From Korobacter sp036501185 (GTDB taxonomy: Bacteria > Acidobacteriota > Terriglobia > Terriglobales > Acidobacteriaceae): a stretch of DNA of 64,000 nucleotides. The position numbers and the translations under genes are program-made. Below, piece by piece: positions 49,492-58,560 of the stretch; within the stretch, counting starts at the first letter, position 1; the number at the start of each line of letters is the position of its first letter. The notes under the pieces were generated by a model, which saw only the letters and a list, made by a program, of their open reading frames with translations, was not told where the DNA came from and searched no databases. The stretch lies in assembly GCA_036501185.1 (NCBI GenBank), contig DASYAU010000044.1, positions 1 to 64,000 of the forward strand, in the 5' to 3' direction.

Positions 49492-50352
49492 ATGGAATCC
49501 AAGCGACGCGTCATCCTCTATACCGTCCTTGTCTTCGCGTTCAGCTCTGTCTTCTATTACCTCATCTTGCACAACAACGCGTTGGATTCCTTCGCGCTGC
49601 CGCTCATGTGGTGTCCCGCGCTCGCGGGCTTCGCAACTACCATCATTACGAAACGTCTCTGGCGCGAATTCGGCTGGAAACCCGGCCCATTTACCTACCT
49701 CGCCAAAGGATATTATTTCCCGCTCCTCTACGCGGTCCCCGCCTACGTCATCGTGTGGCTCACCCACCTCGGCGGCTTCCCCAATCACGACGCTCTCGAC
49801 AGCGTCCGTAAAGTCCTGCACACTCCCGCTCTTTCCAACACCGCCGTCGCACTCATCACCTTCGTGCTCGTCGGCGTCGTGAACGTGCCCCTTAGCCTCG
49901 TCAACGCCACTGGTGAAGAGATCGGCTGGCGCGGTTTCCTCGTCCCCGAACTCACCAAGTGGGTCGGCTTCCGCAAAGCCGCCATCATCAGCGGCGTCAT
50001 CTGGGCCATCTGGCACCTCCCTCTCATCATCACTGGCCCCTACTCCGTTCCCGGCACTCCCCGCGCCTACCAGGTCCTCTGCTTCACTCTCATGATCATC
50101 TCTACTGGCGTCGCCTTCGCCTGGGTCCGCATGAAGTCCGGCAGCTTCTGGCCCGCCGCCATCTTTCATGCCTCCCACAACGCCTTCATCCAGTCCTACT
50201 TCGACTCTATGACCCGCGACACCGCTCACACCCACTACTTCACCGGCGAGTTCGGCATCGCCATGCTTCCTTTTTGCTTCCTTCTCGCTCTCTATTGCTG
50301 GAAGCGCGCACCCCAGGATCGTTCACTCGACGCCGCGGCAGCCCATGTATAA
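49492..50352 (+). CDS. CPBP family intramembrane metalloprotease (copy 2)
   Basis: A 286-residue paralogue of the gene at 48459. Almost the whole length aligns, including GWKPGPFTYLAKGYYFPLLY, ATGEEIGWRGFLVPEL and FHASHNAFIQ. Most differences are in the N-terminal loop (residues about 23-35) and the middle span. Both copies keep the presumed catalytic Glu and His residues. Tandem duplication with trpD fossils before each copy. Confidence 0.88.
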   Translation: MESKRRVILYTVLVFAFSSVFYYLILHNNALDSFALPLMWCPALAGFATTIITKRLWREFGWKPGPFTYLAKGYYFPLLYAVPAYVIVWLTHLGGFPNHDALDSVRKVLHTPALSNTAVALITFVLVGVVNVPLSLVNATGEEIGWRGFLVPELTKWVGFRKAAIISGVIWAIWHLPLIITGPYSVPGTPRAYQVLCFTLMIISTGVAFAWVRMKSGSFWPAAIFHASHNAFIQSYFDSMTRDTAHTHYFTGEFGIAMLPFCFLLALYCWKRAPQDRSLDAAAAHV

Positions 50353-50472
50353 GCACCCGCATCCAAACCGGCCGCCCGCACCCCAGCCTTCCTTGCTGCG
50401 CGTCACATACTTTCACGCGATAATTGTGCCAAAATCACTGTGCTGTGCTACTCGCGTCTCGAGGGTAGGAGA

Positions 50473-51945
50473 ATGACCGAATCCGATCTCCCCAAAGACG
50501 ACGTTCCAGCTCAACTCGAAGACGACCTCTCGGAAGTCCACTCCTTCTATCTCTACCTGCTCGAATCCTCGTTCGGCCACGAAATCCCTGTCTCCGGCCA
50601 AATCGCTCACGACGTCGATGCCCTGCGACGCTTTGTCATGCTCCTCGACATGGCCGTCACCCCCCAGATGATCCGCAACGGTTTCCGCGCCCAGGAGCAC
50701 CGCAAGGCTGCTGGCGCCCTGCTGCGCTTCTACGCTCAGAAACAGCACCGTCGACGCGAAGATCGCGACAAGCTCGACGTCGTTGCCACCGCTCTCTTTC
50801 GCACTCTGTATCCGTCCTACAACGCCACGAATTCCCCTGGAGCGGAACTCGATCCCGGTCGCAGGTTCGAAGCCGCCCTCCATCGCATCTACGCCGGCAT
50901 CCAACTCGCCCCTCCGCCCGAGGAGCATCTCGAACTCGTGCGCCGCTTCGCTATCCTTCGCAATGAAGCCAGCACCTTCCGCACCTTCGACGAACTCATC
51001 GACAGCGGCATCCTGCAACGCGTGCGCAATATCAAGCAGACTCTCGGACCGTCCTTTCTCTACCCCAGCGTCCTCTCGATCCTCGCCGCCTACAACGTCT
51101 TCTTCCACGCTGTCTTCGACCGCCTCTTCGAGCAAGCCGCCAGTGAAATGCGTTCCTTCGCCTCGCGTGTTCAGCGCGACGGCAGCAGCATGATCGGCGA
51201 CGAGATTCCTTCGGCGCCTGATACTTCGCATCTCGATTCTCTCGATGAGCGCGCCGCCGTTCAGCGCGAGTACCTCCGCCACGCTGCCCAAGTCCGCAAG
51301 ACCATCGAGAACGATCGCCGTATGGAGCGCGACGTTCCCGCCGTCCTGGCCGCTTACAAGGCTGCCGTTGGTGATACCTCCACCACCAACCAGCCCCGCT
51401 CTTCGTCCGCCCAGGAAGCCCCCGTTGATGTCACCGAACACGCTCCGATCACCAGCACCGGTTCCGCCGCCGAAGTTGAAAACAACGAACTCGCCACCAT
51501 TCAAGCCACCATCCGCACTTTTGTTCGCTCCGTCGAGTCCTCCACCAGCCGCACCGTTCCCTTGCCCGATGGCAGTATCGAGCTCACCGAAGCCGAATTC
51601 GAGGCTTACCGCGCCGATTACTCTGGCGAGAAAAGTTTCCGTGCTGATTTCGCTTCTGTGCTCGTCGAAATCACCTCCCTCGACGCACGCCTCCGCTCGC
51701 AACTCGACGAATTCCAAAAGACCCGCCACACTCCTTACAACTGGAAACCCCACGCCAACGCCCTCGCCCACCTACTCTCGCAAGGTCGCACCATCGCCGA
51801 CCGCGCCATGGACCTCGCCGCTCTCGCCCGTCAACGCGGACTCAGCGACAAAGCCGACGCCCTCAACGAGAGCATCGAAAAAATCCGTCCCCGCGGCAAA
51901 GCCGCCGTCGACGCCCTCCAATCCATCGGCCCCAACTTCGTCTGA
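50473..51945 (+). CDS. Large cytoplasmic protein of unknown function
   Basis: A 490-residue protein starting at the ATG at 50473 (GGTAGGAGA upstream). It has no signal or spans. It is helical, with an N-terminal conserved-looking block (FYLYLLESSFGHEIPVSGQI to MAVTPQMIRNGFRAQEHRKA), a middle helical region (LERYAILRNEAS-like: LVRRFAILRNEASTFRTFDE), a low-complexity linker around 300-335 and a C-terminal helical bundle. I recognise no family. It stands alone after the CPBP genes. Confidence 0.7.
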   Translation: MTESDLPKDDVPAQLEDDLSEVHSFYLYLLESSFGHEIPVSGQIAHDVDALRRFVMLLDMAVTPQMIRNGFRAQEHRKAAGALLRFYAQKQHRRREDRDKLDVVATALFRTLYPSYNATNSPGAELDPGRRFEAALHRIYAGIQLAPPPEEHLELVRRFAILRNEASTFRTFDELIDSGILQRVRNIKQTLGPSFLYPSVLSILAAYNVFFHAVFDRLFEQAASEMRSFASRVQRDGSSMIGDEIPSAPDTSHLDSLDERAAVQREYLRHAAQVRKTIENDRRMERDVPAVLAAYKAAVGDTSTTNQPRSSSAQEAPVDVTEHAPITSTGSAAEVENNELATIQATIRTFVRSVESSTSRTVPLPDGSIELTEAEFEAYRADYSGEKSFRADFASVLVEITSLDARLRSQLDEFQKTRHTPYNWKPHANALAHLLSQGRTIADRAMDLAALARQRGLSDKADALNESIEKIRPRGKAAVDALQSIGPNFV

Positions 51946-52250
51946 AGGGCGTCTTCCCTTAGCCCACATCGCTCGTCAGGTACTGTCATCCTGAGCGAAG
52001 AATCCGCATCCCAATGCGGATTCGTAGCCGAAGGACCTTGCGCTTCCCATTCGAACCCAATCACCTCTCTCGCCCGAAGGCCGTATTTCCTTAGCCCACA
52101 GCGAAGCAGTGGGAAAGTCATGCCACCGCCCCATGCCCGGAGGGCACCTTTCCCTGCCATCGCAATCACCACGCAAACCACCACCCAAACCATCATCCCT
52201 GCCCCCAAAAACGAAAAGGCCGCTGGCTCCTCGCCAACGACCCAAAAAAC

Positions 52251-52275
52251 AAAACCGACGTCGCCGTCGGTTTTT
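52251..52275. terminator. Bidirectional terminator hairpin
   Basis: AAAACCGACG (52251-52260) pairs with CGTCGGTTTT (52265-52274) around TCGC, then further T. The T and A runs on both sides suit either strand. Confidence 0.8.
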
Positions 52276-52498
52276 CTTACTCTCTATATTCAGAATACCA
52301 AACCAAGGGGGGTAAAACTGACACTTTTTCCAAATTTATATTTGCCGCCTTCTCATCGCCTTACGAGGAAAATCGCGTTTTTTGCCTCTTGACAAAAAAA
52401 TTTGTGATAAGCCTCCACTTAGCTCAAAGGTGCAATCCACGCGCCTTTCCGTCCCTTTTCGGAACGCATAACTAACCTCCCGACCCCCCGCTCGCCCA

Positions 52499-52533
52499 AT
52501 TCCTTCGTGTACTTCGTGTTTAAAGATTTTGCT
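52499..52533. repeat. CTTCGTGTA nonamer-type repeat (copy 3)
   Basis: ATTCCTTCGTGTACTTCGTG then TTTAAAGATTTTGC, nearly identical to 42455-42490. Confidence 0.8.
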
Positions 52534-52609
52534 TTCGCATCCCATTCTAAACCCTGTTAACACTCCTCCCCCACCCGTCGTCTAGTATCCAGTGGCGAAT
52601 TTAGCGACC

Positions 52610-53203
52610 ATGGCTTTTGATCCGGAGAACCCGGCACAGAAACTGCACCTCGCGCCGACGCAGCACGACTCCGCCTCGGATCAGCCCTCCGATTCCGCCC
52701 TCGTCGACGCCGCCCGCAGCGGTGATCGCGCGTCGTTCGGAATCCTGTACCAGCGGTATGCGCGCATGGTGCACGGCGTTCTGCTCAGCCGCGTTCCGCC
52801 CGCCGCAACCGACGACCTTGTGCAAGACGTCTTCATCCAGGCGTTACGTCGCCTCACGACGCTTCGCGATGGCTCCCGTTTCGGCGGATGGATTGCCGCC
52901 ATCGCTCGCAACCGTGCCACCGACTACTTCCGTCAGGCGCCGCCGGAAGTGCCGCTCGCTGCCGAAGACGCCGAAGATATCGCCTCCGCCTCCGTCGATC
53001 GCGGCGAAGCGGAAGCCGTACTCAGCGCGCTGCAGCGTCTGCCCGGCGCCTATCGCGAGACTTTGATTCTGCGCCTGGTCGAAGGCATGAGCGGTCCTGA
53101 AATCGCCGCGCGCACCGGTCTCACGCCGGGTTCTGTTCGCGTGAACCTGCACCGCGGCATGCAGCAGTTGCGCCAGGCCCTCGGCCTCAAGGAGAAACCG
53201 TGA
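52610..53203 (+). CDS. ECF sigma factor (second)
   Basis: A 197-residue factor. Region 2 is FGILYQRYARMVHGVLLSRV then ATDDLVQDVFIQALRRLTTL, and region 4 is LRLVEGMSGPEIAARTGLTP followed by GSVRVNLHRGMQQLRQAL. ATG at 52610 is used; a GTG at 52592 adds six residues and neither has a clear ribosome site. Its stop overlaps the FecR-like gene by one base. Confidence 0.9.
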   Translation: MAFDPENPAQKLHLAPTQHDSASDQPSDSALVDAARSGDRASFGILYQRYARMVHGVLLSRVPPAATDDLVQDVFIQALRRLTTLRDGSRFGGWIAAIARNRATDYFRQAPPEVPLAAEDAEDIASASVDRGEAEAVLSALQRLPGAYRETLILRLVEGMSGPEIAARTGLTPGSVRVNLHRGMQQLRQALGLKEKP

Positions 53204-54270
53204 TGTCGAACACGGATAGAGACGACTATTTGTGGGATGGCTCAGGTGAGCCCGATCCGGAAGTCCAGCGCCTCGAGCGCCTGCTAACGCAGTTCCGCCA
53301 TGAGCCCCGCGATGCCGCATTCCAGGCCATCACGCCGGTGTCCCGTCGTCATCGTCGGTTTTTGGCGATAGCGCGAGGATTTTGGCCGCGATTTGCCGTC
53401 GCCGCCGCGTTGGCGGTTGCAGTCATCGTCACCATCCGCTTTTCGCGGAAGCCCACCATGCCCACTCCCGCCGCTTGGACCGTCAATGGCCTTGCAGGCT
53501 CTCCTCGCATCGGCAACGCGTCCGTCCAGCAGTCGAAAACCGCATCTCTTACCGCCGGGCAGTCGTTGGAAACCGACGCCCAATCCCGCGCCGAAATCCA
53601 CGCCGAAAGCCTCGGAGAAATTGATGTCGAGCCCAACACGCGGTTGCGCGTGCTCAACACCAGGAATGGTTTGAAGCACGCCGCGCTCGATCGCGGCACG
53701 ATCGAAGCCTACATCTGGGCGTCTCCCGGCGAGTTCGTCGTCGACACTCCTGCCGCCACCACCGTCGACCTCGGCTGCGCCTACACTCTGCACGTCGACC
53801 CCTCCGGCAACGGCAGCGTCAAAACCATGATGGGCTGGGTTGGCTTCGCGCGAAACGGCCGAGAATCGTTCATTCCCGCGGGCGCCATGTGCTCTACGCG
53901 CCCGAGAATCGGCCCCGGCACTCCGTTCTTTGAGGACGCTCCCGACCCTCTCCGCTCAGCCCTCGAGCGTTTCGATTTCGATGATCAAACGGACGCTCAG
54001 CGCGCCGCCGATCTCGCCATCGCTCTCCGCGTAGCGCGTCCTCGCGACGCCATGACCGTCTGGCATCTGTTGTCTCGCGTGCCCGTCGATCAGCGTTCCG
54101 CCGTCTACGAACGATTGCAGCAGTTGGCGCCGTCCCCCGTAGGCGTCACCCAAGACGGCATCCTCCATCTCGATCGCCCGATGCTCGACGCTTGGTGGAA
54201 CTCTCTCGGCTTCGACAACATCGCCGTGTGGCGCCGCTTCGAGCGCACTTGGCCCAACGAAATTCGCTGA
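53203..54270 (+). CDS. FecR-domain anti-sigma-like protein
   Basis: A 355-residue single-span protein. The cytoplasmic N-terminus (about 1-55) has no zinc motif. The span is about 62-80 (FAVAAALAVAVIVTIRF). The periplasmic part has the FecR pattern LTAGQSLETDAQSRAEIHAE, LGEIDVEPNTRLRVL, GTIEAYIWASPGEFVVDTPA and DLGCAYTLHVDPSGNGSVKT. It should regulate the adjacent sigma factor. ATG at 53203 is chosen; GTG at 53200 adds one residue. No TonB receptor is next to it. Confidence 0.8.
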   Translation: MSNTDRDDYLWDGSGEPDPEVQRLERLLTQFRHEPRDAAFQAITPVSRRHRRFLAIARGFWPRFAVAAALAVAVIVTIRFSRKPTMPTPAAWTVNGLAGSPRIGNASVQQSKTASLTAGQSLETDAQSRAEIHAESLGEIDVEPNTRLRVLNTRNGLKHAALDRGTIEAYIWASPGEFVVDTPAATTVDLGCAYTLHVDPSGNGSVKTMMGWVGFARNGRESFIPAGAMCSTRPRIGPGTPFFEDAPDPLRSALERFDFDDQTDAQRAADLAIALRVARPRDAMTVWHLLSRVPVDQRSAVYERLQQLAPSPVGVTQDGILHLDRPMLDAWWNSLGFDNIAVWRRFERTWPNEIR

Positions 54271-54342
54271 TGCGCGGTTAACAGCCGCGGCCGCTAATCC
54301 GTCTTTCCGAGCGTGGGGCAAATCAATTCGGAGGATTGGCTC

Positions 54343-55011
54343 ATGAAAAATCGCTCGCTGTTTCACTCGCTTCTGATCGCAGTTTGCGTCATCGGTATCT
54401 CTGGCACCGCGCTCGCCGGACCGCCGCTGATCTGTCACGAATTCAACATCGGCAACGCCAGGACGCTGCCGTCGGTAACCCTCAATTATCAAAAGGGCGA
54501 CAACGGTTACGACCTCGCAAATCTCACCCGCGACACGCTCGCCATCCTCGACGCCAACCCTTCCGTTCTCGTCCGCATGGAAACTCTGCGTCGCGCCACG
54601 ATCTACGCTCGTCAGGACCCACTCGGCGCAAAGCAGCTATTGGTGCAGGTTTACGCGCGTGCCAACCAGGCTGACCGCGCCGGGCATCCCGATGCTCTCG
54701 CATGGTTCGACGCCGGGTTTCTCGCCGAGGCCTACAAAATTTGGATCGGGCGCGATCAGCCCAATCCCGCCTCCAATTTCGATGGCTACGCCTGGGTGAA
54801 GAAAGCTATTCAGATTCGCGGCGGCGACCCAGAAATGGAATTTGCCGCGGCGCTCATGACCATGCACGGCCCTGAAACCGAACATCGCGCTCACGTCCAG
54901 AAAGCCGAAGAAGGCGCAAAACATGACGCGCTGCTCGCGCAAAACCTCGCTTCTACCTTCCACAATCAATCCATGGCGCAAGTCCTGCACACCACCAGCG
55001 ACGCCTTCTAA
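54343..55011 (+). CDS. Exported helical-repeat protein in the sigma/FecR operon
   Basis: A 222-residue protein with a signal peptide ending TALAG-PPLIC. GGAGG precedes the ATG at 54343. The mature domain has HEFNIGNARTLPSVTLNYQK then a helical repeat-like region (TLAILDANPSVLVRMETLRR, AIYARQDPLGAKQLLVQVYA). It lies 72 bases after the FecR gene and is probably the third gene of that unit. No family recognised. Confidence 0.6.
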   Translation: MKNRSLFHSLLIAVCVIGISGTALAGPPLICHEFNIGNARTLPSVTLNYQKGDNGYDLANLTRDTLAILDANPSVLVRMETLRRATIYARQDPLGAKQLLVQVYARANQADRAGHPDALAWFDAGFLAEAYKIWIGRDQPNPASNFDGYAWVKKAIQIRGGDPEMEFAAALMTMHGPETEHRAHVQKAEEGAKHDALLAQNLASTFHNQSMAQVLHTTSDAF

Positions 55012-55030
55012 TCGGATTTTCGTCCGAGTG

Positions 55031-55061
55031 CCCCAGGTTTGGCGGGGTTCCAAACCTGGGG
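55031..55061. repeat. CCCCAGGTTTGG palindrome (copy 2, perfect)
   Basis: CCCCAGGTTTGG pairs perfectly with CCAAACCTGGGG. It shares flanks with copy 1 at 42697-42727. A further repeat of the GTCATTCAGAGGAGCGAAGC type follows at about 55116. Confidence 0.85.
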
Positions 55062-55202
55062 ATTTTCCGCTCAGCGCCAGCCGCCACTCCAGCCAGCATC
55101 TCAACAACTCTCTCTTGTCATTCAGAGGAGCGAAGCGACGAAGAACCTGCTTTGTCTTTACCCGCACCGGACAGCGACGGTCATCCTTCCCGAACCTGCC
55201 GC

Positions 55203-55228
55203 CCCTAATCACTAACTACTAACCGCTG
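55203..55228. repeat. Heptamer tandem repeat, degenerate copy 3
   Basis: CCCTAATCACTAACTACTAA followed by CCGC. It matches the start of the RATTAGT blocks with single changes and sits 5 bases after the amidase stop. Confidence 0.6.
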
Positions 55229-55232
55229 TTTT

Positions 55233-57047
55233 CTAAAATCCCGCCGGCCTCTCCCCCGCCACGTTGAACACCTTCTCCATCGCCATTCCAACCCGCGCAA
55301 TTGTGCCTTCTTCAAACAACTGCCCAATCAGCGTCACCCCGTGCGGCACCCGTCGTGGCGGCGAGAACTTCGGCAGTGGATGCTGCGGGTCCGGCGCCCA
55401 ATCGCTTCGCGCTTCGCTCACCTCCACAAACCCCGCGCGGAATGTCAGCGACGGATGTCCCGTGAAGTTCGTCAGCGTCAGCATCTCGTCGCGCAGCGAC
55501 GGCACCAGCAGCAAATCCACGTTCTGGAAGATCCGCGCCATCTCCATCGCAACCTTCCTTCGCATCCGGTCCCCCTGCACAAAATCAACCGCCGACAGGA
55601 ACCGCGATTGCCGGAACGTATTCGGCCAAGCATCCGGCACCTGCATCTTCAACTGGTCGATCGTCCCGCTCAGCGTCAGTTCCTCAAACGAAGCCGCCGC
55701 CTCCGCGAACAGCACGATATCCAAGCAGTCGTAATTCCAATCCGGCAGCGAAACTTCGATCGCCGTCATCCCCAATTGCTTCACGACTTCCAGCGCACGA
55801 CGGTCCACCGGCGTCGCCGGATCCTCCTTCATCCACCGCGGAAAATATCCGACCCGCAAGCCATTGATCGGCGCTCCTGCGTTGAAGTCAAGATGACTCG
55901 GTACACTCGAAACATCGTTGCGGTCTGGCCCCGAAATCGCCCTCAGCACCAGCATCGTGTCTTCCACGCAACGCGCCATCGGCCCCAATTTATCCAGCGA
56001 CCAGCACAGTGTCATCGCGCCGCTCCGGCCCACGCGCCCGAATGTCGGCCGCAGTCCCGTCACGCCGCAGCGCATCGACGGCGCCACAATGCTGCCTCCC
56101 GTCTCGCTGCCAATCGCAAATCCCACCAGCCCCGCCGCCGTTGACGCCCCCGGCCCCGCGCTCGACCCTGACGAGCCTTCCTCCAGCAGCCACGGGTTCA
56201 TCGTCTGCCCGCCGAACCAGATGTCGTTCAGCGCCAGCGCCCCCAGGCTCAGCTTCGCCACCAGCACCGCGCCCGCCTCATTCAGCCGCTTCACTACGTG
56301 AGCGTCGTCCTTCGGAACGCGGTTGCGATACGGCTCCGCCCCGTATGTCGTCGCAATCCCCGCCGTATCCAGCAAGTCCTTCGCGCCCCACGGAATCCCA
56401 TGCAGCGGCCCGCGATACCTGCCCGCCGTAATCTCTTTGTCCGCCTGTCGCGCCTGCTCCAGCGCGTGCTCCGCCGTCAGCGTGATCACGCACCGCACCT
56501 TCGGCGTAAACTTCTCCAGCCGCGACAGATAGATACGCGTCAATCTCTCTGACGTGATCTTCTTCTGCTCGATCCACCTCGACAGCTTCGTCACCGTCGA
56601 AAATGCAATGTCCTCATCGTTCTGCGGCAGCGGCCCCGCATCATTCTCAGCGCGAACAAATACATCGCTCGCCGGCCCGGAATTCGCCCCCGGAATCACC
56701 GGGTTCCAATGCGTCGCCGGAGCCAATCCATCCTCCAGCGCCGTCTTCCGCGGACCCACCCTCCGCTCGTACAGCGGCGCCATCGAGTTCCGCCAGTTGC
56801 CGGCCGCCTCCTCGAGTTGTTCCTTCCGGAAGTCCACCTGCACCAGCTTTTCCGCATGCGCAAAATCTTCCGCCGAAACCTCCGGCCCAAACGCGGGAGC
56901 CGTCCCAAACGCCACCGGAGCTCCCGGTGTGCTCGGCTGTTCCGGCTTCGGAGGCGTCTGTGCCTGCTGCGCATAAACACTCGCTGCCGCCGCCCCAAGA
57001 ATCGCCAGCGGCGTGTGCGTCAAAAACTCCCTGCGTGATTTCGACAT
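55233..57047 (-). CDS. Amidase-signature family protein with Tat signal
   Basis: A 604-residue amidase. The N-terminus MSKSRREFLTHTPLAILGAA has the SRREFL twin-arginine motif. The Ser-Ser-Lys core is in HGIPWGAKDLLDTAGIATTY (Lys), GSSGSSAGPGASTAAGLVGF and AIGSETGGSIVAPS (Ser residues). Family members hydrolyse amides; this is an exported member, not GatA, as it has no GatBC neighbour and a Tat signal. The ATG at 57047 is selected for the Tat signal. Confidence 0.87.
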   Translation of the reverse strand: MSKSRREFLTHTPLAILGAAAASVYAQQAQTPPKPEQPSTPGAPVAFGTAPAFGPEVSAEDFAHAEKLVQVDFRKEQLEEAAGNWRNSMAPLYERRVGPRKTALEDGLAPATHWNPVIPGANSGPASDVFVRAENDAGPLPQNDEDIAFSTVTKLSRWIEQKKITSERLTRIYLSRLEKFTPKVRCVITLTAEHALEQARQADKEITAGRYRGPLHGIPWGAKDLLDTAGIATTYGAEPYRNRVPKDDAHVVKRLNEAGAVLVAKLSLGALALNDIWFGGQTMNPWLLEEGSSGSSAGPGASTAAGLVGFAIGSETGGSIVAPSMRCGVTGLRPTFGRVGRSGAMTLCWSLDKLGPMARCVEDTMLVLRAISGPDRNDVSSVPSHLDFNAGAPINGLRVGYFPRWMKEDPATPVDRRALEVVKQLGMTAIEVSLPDWNYDCLDIVLFAEAAASFEELTLSGTIDQLKMQVPDAWPNTFRQSRFLSAVDFVQGDRMRRKVAMEMARIFQNVDLLLVPSLRDEMLTLTNFTGHPSLTFRAGFVEVSEARSDWAPDPQHPLPKFSPPRRVPHGVTLIGQLFEEGTIARVGMAMEKVFNVAGERPAGF

Positions 57048-57058
57048 GAGTTCTCCTG

Positions 57059-58504
57059 CTAAGAAGACGCTGGTACTTTCTGCATATACTTCGCCACGTC
57101 TACGTTCCAGTGCAATTCCTTGATCATCACATCGCGCAATTTCTGCGCTGCGTCCGGCTCGCCATGCACCAGCCACGTCTGCTTCGGAGCCTGCTTAAAC
57201 GTCCGCAACCACTCCAGCAGTTCCGACGTATCCGCGTGATCGCTGAACTGTTCCAGTGCCGCCACCTGTGCCCTCACCGGCACAATCTGCCCAAAGATTT
57301 TCACTTCTTTCTCGCCATCTTTGATCTGTCTTCCGCGCGTTCCCGGTGCCTGGAATCCTATGAACAGCACTAGGTTCTTGGGGTCCGGCAACCGCTGCGC
57401 CAGGTGATGCTGAATGCGGCCGCCCGTCGCCATTCCGCTCGACGAAATAATGATCTGCGGAAAACTCGAGTTGTTGATCTTCTTCGACTCCTGCTGCGAA
57501 GTATCGAAATAAAATCCCGGCCAGTGCAGCGGATCCCCACATTTCCCAATCAGCCGCTTCGTCTCATCGCTGAACTCTTCCGTATGCTTCAGGAAAACCT
57601 GCACCGCCTTAATCGCCATCGGACTGTCGCAGTGCACGGGGATCTTCGGAATCTGCCCGTTTTCCATCATGTCTTTCAGCATGAAGACCAGCTTCTGCGT
57701 GCGTTCCACCGCGAATGCCGGTATCACCACCGTTCCGCCGCGCCCCGCGCAATCGCTGATCAGCTTCGCCATCTCCGGCCGCGGGTCCGTCTTCGGATGG
57801 TCGCGGTTCCCATACGTCGATTCCATCACCACCACATCCGCCGATTCGCCTTCGTTCGGCCCCGAATACACCACTTTGCCAGGCGCAATTTCCGTGTCGT
57901 GCACGCGCCCAATGTCCCCGGTAAACAACATTCGCCGTGCCGACCCATTCAGCGTCAGCGTCAGCTCCACCATCGACGAGCCAAGAATGTGCGCCGCATG
58001 CACGTACCTGAACGACAGCTCCGGCGAAAGCTGTACCGTCTTCTCAAAATCCACCGGCTTGAAAAGCTTTAGGCAATCCATCGCCTCCTGCATCGTGTAC
58101 AGCGGCAACGCCGGCGTGTGCTTCGACGTCTTCATCTTGTTGTGGAATTCCGCGTCTTCTTCCTGCAGATGCCCGCTGTCCGGCAGCACCACTCCGCACA
58201 AATCAATCGTCGCCGGCGTCGCATAAATCGGCCCGCTAAAGCCCTCTTTCACCAGCCGCGGCACCCATCCCGTGTGGTCCAGGTGCGCGTGCGTCAGCAC
58301 CACCGCATCAATCTCGCGCGCCGGAATCGGCGTATCCCGCCAGTTGCGCTCGCGCCATTCTTTTTGTCCCTGGAAAAGTCCGCAGTCCACCAGCAGTTGG
58401 AAACCGCGCTGACCGCTCTCATCATTGCTGTCTTGAATGGTGTTAACGAGGTGTTTGGAGCCCGTGACGACGCCCGCGGCGCCGAGGAATTGGATGTATG
58501 CCAT
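57059..58504 (-). CDS. MBL-fold / beta-CASP RNA-processing exonuclease
   Basis: A 481-residue metallo-beta-lactamase-fold nuclease. The metal-binding THAHLDHTG is at 71-79. The beta-CASP and RMMBL parts are FTGDIGRVHDTEIAPGKVVY, VVMESTYGNRDHP, VVIPAFAVERTQKLVF, QIIISSSGMATGGRIQHHLA and the C-terminal FSDHADTSELLEWL, TWLVHGEPDAAQKLRD. It is a CPSF73/YSH1-like type, expected to cut RNA. Confidence 0.93.
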   Translation of the reverse strand: MAYIQFLGAAGVVTGSKHLVNTIQDSNDESGQRGFQLLVDCGLFQGQKEWRERNWRDTPIPAREIDAVVLTHAHLDHTGWVPRLVKEGFSGPIYATPATIDLCGVVLPDSGHLQEEDAEFHNKMKTSKHTPALPLYTMQEAMDCLKLFKPVDFEKTVQLSPELSFRYVHAAHILGSSMVELTLTLNGSARRMLFTGDIGRVHDTEIAPGKVVYSGPNEGESADVVVMESTYGNRDHPKTDPRPEMAKLISDCAGRGGTVVIPAFAVERTQKLVFMLKDMMENGQIPKIPVHCDSPMAIKAVQVFLKHTEEFSDETKRLIGKCGDPLHWPGFYFDTSQQESKKINNSSFPQIIISSSGMATGGRIQHHLAQRLPDPKNLVLFIGFQAPGTRGRQIKDGEKEVKIFGQIVPVRAQVAALEQFSDHADTSELLEWLRTFKQAPKQTWLVHGEPDAAQKLRDVMIKELHWNVDVAKYMQKVPASS

Positions 58505-58560
58505 GTCCGTCCTTGGATGTGACAGAACTTTGTACTTGTTCTGTCCGCCTCTGGCAAGGA

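Larger units (their letters stand above)
51946..52609. other. Intergenic region rich in repeats; no gene seen
   Basis: A TGTCATCCTGAGCGAA-type repeat (51983-52040, with palindrome AATCCGCA...TGCGGATT), a bidirectional hairpin at 52251-52274, an A/T-rich stretch with TTGACA at about 52389, and a nonamer-type repeat at 52499-52533. No coding frame is convincing. The TTGACA could be part of the promoter for the sigma factor gene. Confidence 0.6.
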
